A stretch of DNA of 64,000 nt from Nocardia coubleae NBRC 108252 (GTDB lineage: Bacteria > Actinomycetota > Actinomycetes > Mycobacteriales > Mycobacteriaceae): the NCBI RefSeq assembly GCF_001612805.1, contig NZ_BDBD01000011.1, positions 434,001-498,000 of the forward strand. The letters are read 5' to 3'. Below, one piece after another: positions 59,656 through 64,000 of the stretch (positions within the stretch are counted from its first letter, which is position 1; each line of letters begins with the position of its first letter). A program made the position numbers and the translations under genes. The notes below the pieces were generated by a model. It did not search any database. It was not told where the DNA came from and was given only the letters and a program-made list of their open reading frames with translations.

Positions 59656-60885
59656 GTGCACCCCGCGCAGCAGTACGACCGCCGTGTCGCTTCGCAGGTC
59701 CTCGCCCGGCTCGCCGCGCCCGGCGTGTTCGCGGGCATCGAGACCACGCCCACCCTGATCGCCTTCCGCGCGCGGGTTTTACAGCCAGAGCCCGGCGGGC
59801 GGCTCACCCAGTCGCAGCGGATGTATCTCGAGCGCTTCATGCGACCGTGCCGCCCGGAGCAGGTGACCAGCGCGACGCATCGCATCACCTGGACCGACAG
59901 CGCGGGCATTCCCAATACTGCGTACTACCGCCGGGACGGCGCGGGACCAGAGCTGGCTGTGGTCGCCAGGGAAACCGTACTGGCACTGTGGGATTCATTG
60001 GCTCGATCGGGTCTGCCGGAGCGGGCCGCCGAGCTGAGCGAGCACGAACGGGCGGTGCTGGCGGCGACCACCACCGACCACGAACCGCACGAGATCTTCC
60101 GGGTCGGCATCGAAGCCACCGGGCGGGCCCTGGTCCAGCACGGTCTCCTCGCCGCCGACACCCCATATCGCGGTATCGCCGAATTCGCCTGCGGAATGCG
60201 TGATTCGGGGATCTTCGCGGCGGTGGCGACGCGGTGGTTCTGGGAGTTGCAGGCCTCCACCTATCGGCGGGGCATGATCCCGGTCCGCTTCACCACCTCG
60301 CCCGATGGCACCGTGCGGTACACGCCCGAGTCGGTGGCAGCACTGCGGGCGATGAAGGAGGCGACCATTGCCGACGCGCACGCGGTGATGCGCAAGGCGA
60401 CCACCGAGGAGGGCCTCGATGTCGAGCAGGCGGTGGCCAAGTACCACGACGACCTCGATCTGATCTCGCGGCAGTACGCGCTGCTGCCGCCCGGAACCGG
60501 GCCGACGTGTCTCGCGGCGCCACCGGGTGCGGACGGGTCGTCGGTGCTCGGCGCGGTCGCGAATCAGTTCGTCGAGACGTTCGTGGCGCTCTCGGAGCTC
60601 GTAGAGGTCGTCGAGGACGTCACCGAGGTACCGGCCGGTGGCGAGCCGCTCGCCGACGACAGTGTGTTCTCGGTGCCGGACATGAGTTGCCGTCACTGTG
60701 TGCGGACCATCGGCGCCCTGCTCGAGTCGATGGATGTTCCCGTGCTCGAGATCGATCTGGCCACCAAACGGGTGATCGCCCGGATCCGCAGCCCGCGCCA
60801 TCGGTTACGGGTCTTCGAGGCGTTGCGCGACGGCGGGTACAACCCGGTCGACGAGGTGCCCTCGCCCGGCACACCGGTGGAATGA
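59656..60885 (+). CDS. Large protein with C-terminal heavy-metal-associated (HMA) domain
   Basis: 409 residues from a GTG at 59656 (a TTG at 59632 is possible). The last 73 residues are an HMA domain, VFSVPDMSCRHCVRTIGALLES, with the metal-binding Cys345 and Cys348. The first 335 residues belong to no domain I recognise; segments ITWTDSAGIPNTAYYRRDG, EFACGMRDSGIFAAVATRWFWELQASTYRRGMIPVRF and VAKYHDDLDLISRQYALLPPGTGP show a folded helical and strand mix. ATGA overlap with the next gene shows it belongs to the PLP-enzyme operon. The Cys pair suggests copper or another soft metal handled by the pathway. Confidence 0.8.
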   Translation: MHPAQQYDRRVASQVLARLAAPGVFAGIETTPTLIAFRARVLQPEPGGRLTQSQRMYLERFMRPCRPEQVTSATHRITWTDSAGIPNTAYYRRDGAGPELAVVARETVLALWDSLARSGLPERAAELSEHERAVLAATTTDHEPHEIFRVGIEATGRALVQHGLLAADTPYRGIAEFACGMRDSGIFAAVATRWFWELQASTYRRGMIPVRFTTSPDGTVRYTPESVAALRAMKEATIADAHAVMRKATTEEGLDVEQAVAKYHDDLDLISRQYALLPPGTGPTCLAAPPGADGSSVLGAVANQFVETFVALSELVEVVEDVTEVPAGGEPLADDSVFSVPDMSCRHCVRTIGALLESMDVPVLEIDLATKRVIARIRSPRHRLRVFEALRDGGYNPVDEVPSPGTPVE

Positions 60886-62273
60886 CCCCGCCTGCTGTCC
60901 CCGCTGCCCTGCACCCGGTCGTGGCGGCGTTCCTGGCGGACCGGGCGGCGGTGCACGCGGCGCTGGAGCGGTTCGGATCACCGCTACACCTGGTGTTCCC
61001 GCAGGTGTTCGACGACAACCTCGCGGCGCTCACCGGAGTGCTGGACAGGGCACGGTGTCGGTCGCGGGTCTACTACGCGCACAAGGTGAACCGGTCCGCG
61101 GCCTTCGTCCGCTCGGCCGCACGGGCGGGGATCGGTATCGATGTCGCGTCCGGGGCGGAGTTGCGGTCGGCGCTGGAGGCGGGCTTCGCACCCGATCGTG
61201 TCGAGATCACCGGACCCAAGGGATCGTCACTGTTGCGGGCGGCCGTGGCGGCGGGGGTGACGATCAATGTCGACAATCTGTGGGAGCTGGCGCGTATCGC
61301 CGAACTCGCCGACGCGCGAGTGTCGGTGCTGCTACGTCTTTCGGGTTTCCCGGGGAGTGCGCCGAGCCGGTTCGGCATCGATCTCGGCGAAGTGGGAGAG
61401 GCGTTCGATCTGCTCGCCCGGCACCCTGATCGGCTGGCACTGCTCGGGGTGGCCTTCCACCTCGATACCGCGTCCACCCAGGAGCGGGTACGGGCCGTCG
61501 GCGAGTGCCTGACGGTGATCGAGAGGGCCTACGCGCGCGGGTTCACGCCGTCGGTGCTCGATATCGGTGGTGGGCTGCGTCAGGTCTTCGTGGCCGACCC
61601 GGCCGCCTACGACGCCTACGATCAGGCTTTGCGGGCCGGATTGCTCGGCCACGGGCCCGCTCTGCACTGGGGCACGGGCAGTTTCGGCTATCACGTCGCC
61701 GACGGTGCCGCACACGGCACGCCGGTGTTCCACAAGTACGCCAATACGGAATCGGCCACCGAGATCCTGACCGAACTGCTCGACGCGCCCCTGCCAGGGC
61801 ATGGTGGCCGGGCGCTGAGCGCGGTGCTGGCGGACAATCTCCTCGACCTGTGGCTGGAACCCGGCAAGGCACTGGCCGATCGCGCGGGGATCACTGTGGC
61901 CCGGGTCGAATTCGTGAAGCGGGCGGGGACCGGGGCGACGCTGGTACACCTGGATCTGAGCCGCGACACCGTCACCGCGGCCGACCAGGAGGTGCTCATC
62001 GATCCCCTCGTGCTGTCCGAGCCCGGCGAGTCCGCGCCCGCCGGAGTGTTCTTCGCCGGTCATCTGTGCTTGGAACGTGACCTGGTGACCCAGCGGCAGG
62101 TGCGGGTGACACGGATTCCAGACCCCGGCGACCCGGTGGTGTTCCCCAATACCGGGGCCTACCACATGGATCTGTCGGCAGCCAACGCCGCCATGCACCC
62201 GACCCCACCGAAAGTGGCTGTGCTGCATCGTGACAGCCGATTCGAGCTGTGCGACGACGAGGTGTGGCGATGA
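60882..62273 (+). CDS. Y4yA-like PLP-dependent decarboxylase (fold type III)
   Basis: 463 residues; the start overlaps the HMA gene stop (ATGA). The PLP lysine is Lys68 in RVYYAHKVNRSAAFV; ALEAGFAPDRVEITGPKGSSLLRAA, FGIDLGEVG, LDIGGGLRQVFVADP and LWLEPGKALADRAG follow the diaminopimelate/ornithine decarboxylase pattern, and HLCLERDLV resembles the Cys/Glu region near the dimer interface. It corresponds to the Y4yA family known from rhizobial plasmids, where y4yA lies beside a cysteine-synthase-like y4xP, as here. It probably decarboxylates a basic amino acid or an intermediate made by the next enzyme (compare SbnH). Confidence 0.88.
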   Translation: MTPPAVPAALHPVVAAFLADRAAVHAALERFGSPLHLVFPQVFDDNLAALTGVLDRARCRSRVYYAHKVNRSAAFVRSAARAGIGIDVASGAELRSALEAGFAPDRVEITGPKGSSLLRAAVAAGVTINVDNLWELARIAELADARVSVLLRLSGFPGSAPSRFGIDLGEVGEAFDLLARHPDRLALLGVAFHLDTASTQERVRAVGECLTVIERAYARGFTPSVLDIGGGLRQVFVADPAAYDAYDQALRAGLLGHGPALHWGTGSFGYHVADGAAHGTPVFHKYANTESATEILTELLDAPLPGHGGRALSAVLADNLLDLWLEPGKALADRAGITVARVEFVKRAGTGATLVHLDLSRDTVTAADQEVLIDPLVLSEPGESAPAGVFFAGHLCLERDLVTQRQVRVTRIPDPGDPVVFPNTGAYHMDLSAANAAMHPTPPKVAVLHRDSRFELCDDEVWR

Positions 62274-63577
62274 TCTACTCCCACATCACCGAGCTGATCG
62301 GCAACACTCCCCTGCTCCGCCTCGACCCGCGGGTGCACGGGCTGGCGGGAGTCGAGTTGTACGCGAAACTGGAGTCGCACAATCCGTTCGGGTCGGTGAA
62401 GGACCGCATCGCCTGGTCCATGATCCGCGACGACATCGAGGCGGTGGCGGCAGGCGGGCAGTCGTTCATCGAGGCATCCAGCGGCAATACCGCCAAGGCG
62501 CTGCGGGTGCTCGGCGCGCTGCACGGGGTTCCGCTGCGCGCGGTCACCAACCGCATCCGGGTCACCGAGGTACGCCAGTTGCTGCAGTTGCTCGGCACCG
62601 ACATCGTGGAGCTACCCGGCCTGTCCGAGTGCCCCGATCCGCATGCGGCCGACGATGTTTCGGCCGTTATCGAGCACACCACCGGGCAGGCGCCCGAGCG
62701 CTGGTACCACCCGTCCCAGTACACCAACGAGCGCAATGTCGAGGCCCACCGCGACGGTACGGGTGCCGAGATCGCCGCCGACCTGGCCGCGGCGGGTGTC
62801 GAACACCTCGACTACCTCGTGGGTGGGCTCGGCACCACCGGCTCCACCCGTGGCACCGCCACTGCCCTGCTGGCCGGCCATCCGGCGCTGCGCACGATCG
62901 GTGTGGTGTCGGACCGTTTCGATTTCATCCCCGGCATCCGCTCCGAACGCGAGATGTGGGATGTGGGCCTGTTCCGCCCGGATTTCTACCACGACATCGT
63001 CACCGTCGACTCCGCGACCGCCATCGACGCCACGCTCGATCTGGCGCGCGGATACGGCGTGCTCGCGGGTCCGACCAGCGGTGCGGGCTATGCCGCCGCC
63101 CTGCGCACGCTCGCCGACGCTCCACGCCCCGGGGACCGCCCGCTGGTCGCCGTGCTCATCGTCTGCGACCGGCTCGAGCCGTATCTGTCGTATTTCGCCA
63201 AGCGCCGACCCGACCTGTTCGGTGCGCCCGAGGCCCCACCACCACCGGACGCCGGCTCCGCACCGACGCTGACACCTGCGGAGCTGGCCGAGCTCGACCG
63301 CACCGGCCGCCCGACGGTCGTCGACACTCGCGGTGCGATGGCCTACCGGGTCGGCCACATACCGGGTGCGATCAACCTGCGCGACGATCAGCTCGACGAC
63401 ATGCTCGGCCAGGGGATGCCGTTCCCGCGCTCACGGCCGGTCGTGTTCGTGTGCCCGGTCGGAGAAGCGTCGCTGCGTTTCGCGGCCTCGACCCGGCAGG
63501 CCGGATACGAGGCCTTCAGCCTGGCGGGCGGGGTGGTCGCCTGGCGCGACGCGGGGTTGCCGCTCGAACGTGGCTGA
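62270..63577 (+). CDS. Cysteine synthase-like PLP enzyme fused to a rhodanese domain
   Basis: 435 residues; ATGA overlap with the previous gene. Residues 1-315 are a fold type II PLP enzyme: LIGNTPLLRLD at 9-19, the PLP lysine Lys44 in NPFGSVKDRIAWSM, EASSGNTAKALRVLG, and the phosphate loop VGGLGTTGSTRGTA. After a Pro-rich linker, residues about 332-435 are a rhodanese (TVVDTRGAMAYRVGHIPGAINL, VVFVCPVGEASLRFAA with Cys395). Similar enzymes are SbnA (2,3-diaminopropionate synthesis) and Y4xP. The rhodanese may deliver sulfur, or the pair may make a cysteine analogue. The stop abuts the next, converging gene without a gap. Confidence 0.88.
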   Translation: MIYSHITELIGNTPLLRLDPRVHGLAGVELYAKLESHNPFGSVKDRIAWSMIRDDIEAVAAGGQSFIEASSGNTAKALRVLGALHGVPLRAVTNRIRVTEVRQLLQLLGTDIVELPGLSECPDPHAADDVSAVIEHTTGQAPERWYHPSQYTNERNVEAHRDGTGAEIAADLAAAGVEHLDYLVGGLGTTGSTRGTATALLAGHPALRTIGVVSDRFDFIPGIRSEREMWDVGLFRPDFYHDIVTVDSATAIDATLDLARGYGVLAGPTSGAGYAAALRTLADAPRPGDRPLVAVLIVCDRLEPYLSYFAKRRPDLFGAPEAPPPPDAGSAPTLTPAELAELDRTGRPTVVDTRGAMAYRVGHIPGAINLRDDQLDDMLGQGMPFPRSRPVVFVCPVGEASLRFAASTRQAGYEAFSLAGGVVAWRDAGLPLERG

Positions 63578-64000
63578 TCAGACCAGCGCCCGCATCGCCC
63601 GTCGTGGCGACGGTGCCCGGCCCGTGGTCGCCAGCAGCGGCGGCAACGGGCCACGGTAGCCGTCGGCGAGCAGCGCGACCACCGCGCGGAACCGGTCGAC
63701 GAAACGTGCGGCGACGGCGGGGTCGAAGCGAGTGAGGGGATACAGAAAGGACCCGTCGATCCCGGCCGGAGCGCCGTGGGCTTCGTAGTGCGCGGTCAGG
63801 CCGAACTCGAGATCGTGTTTGGCGCGCACCACCCCGGTCGGCACGTCCGTGATCGAGAACGAGCGCGCGGCAGACGGTTCCGTTCGCGTCGACTTCTGCA
63901 GGATGAGCGTCGCCTGGAACAGTGGCAGCGCGGCGTCCTGCGGCAGGCACCGCTTCAGTCGCGGATTCGGAGTGTCGGGGTGGGCGTAGGCGGCCAGCGC
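63578..64000 (-). CDS. NRPS condensation domain, C-terminal part (runs off right edge)
   Basis: The visible 140 residues end ...RRAMRALV. They match the C-terminal half of an NRPS condensation or related acyltransferase domain: LPLFQATLILQKS, FSITDVPTGVVRAKHDLEFGLTAHYEAHGAPAGIDGSFLYPLTRFDPAVAARFVDRFRAVVALLADG, the 'KxDLxF...G..YxxxLFD...V.R....F..LL' pattern. The N-terminal HHxxxDG motif would lie outside the window. Being last in its protein it may be a terminal or stand-alone condensation unit. Its converging position next to the PLP operon suggests a biosynthetic locus. Confidence 0.72.
   Translation of the reverse strand, partial: ALAAYAHPDTPNPRLKRCLPQDAALPLFQATLILQKSTRTEPSAARSFSITDVPTGVVRAKHDLEFGLTAHYEAHGAPAGIDGSFLYPLTRFDPAVAARFVDRFRAVVALLADGYRGPLPPLLATTGRAPSPRRAMRALV

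Noticed and set aside
1..64000. tRNA, rRNA, riboswitch or insertion-sequence genes
   Set aside because: Looked for TpsiC-type arms, rRNA-like segments and transposase motifs by eye and found none; a covariance-model scan would be needed to exclude small RNAs.

Overview
The window is high-GC actinobacterial chromosome, most likely from Nocardia or a close relative in the Mycobacteriales. Support comes from an LppX/LprAFG-type lipoprotein, a GpgS-like glucosyl-3-phosphoglycerate synthase, a PknB-type kinase coupled to a Nocardia-style lipoprotein, a DUF4189 secreted protein, several GTG starts, and many SAM-dependent methyltransferase, XRE and DUF397 families typical of the group. No rRNA, tRNA or CRISPR array was seen.

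Layout. 1-7.4 kb: a truncated MFS exporter, a K15-like D,D-peptidase, a small DUF6480-like membrane protein and a saccharopine-dehydrogenase-like reductase, then two consecutive copies of the module 'FAD/NAD(P) oxidoreductase + ECF41-type sigma factor'; both oxidoreductase genes carry a TGTCAGG promoter-like element. 7.4-11.4 kb: SDR, HD-domain protein and Tat-exported Dyp peroxidase, with a shared CTTCAACCTA-TGAAGG palindrome in front of the HD and peroxidase genes. 11.5-16.9 kb: TetR regulator, ilvD coupled to an MmcQ/YjbR protein, a two-part TerD protein and gpgS. 16.9-21.5 kb: a tight three-gene operon (cytochrome b5-desaturase, type III polyketide synthase, ABC exporter) that looks like a small lipid-polyketide pathway. 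21.7-23.1 kb: lipoprotein and a hypothetical protein.

23.3-41 kb is an accessory region: an XRE/TPR regulator with a HAD phosphatase and a divergent chain of overlapping small genes ending in a methyltransferase, many orphan small proteins (some resembling immunity proteins of polymorphic-toxin loci), stretches of visibly lower GC, a decayed tyrosine recombinase and at least two frameshifted genes. A TetR/hydrolase pair, a racemase, a VOC protein and two tandem membrane paralogues also lie here.

41-56.7 kb returns to core-like content: methyltransferase, Ser/Thr kinase plus lipoprotein, glutathione peroxidase, two flavoprotein dehydrogenases, DoxX/ECF sigma pair, HAD protein, PucR-type regulator, two secreted lipases and small envelope proteins. 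56.9-59.1 kb holds an XRE(DUF5753)/DUF397 pair flanked by two small genes; three promoters here share the same TGTGCkTGCATCTG element. 59.2-64 kb: a CBS protein, then an overlapping three-gene operon (heavy-metal-domain fusion, Y4yA-like PLP decarboxylase, cysteine-synthase/rhodanese fusion) converging on the end of an NRPS condensation-domain gene that runs off the window; this is a candidate metallophore or amino-acid-derived metabolite locus.
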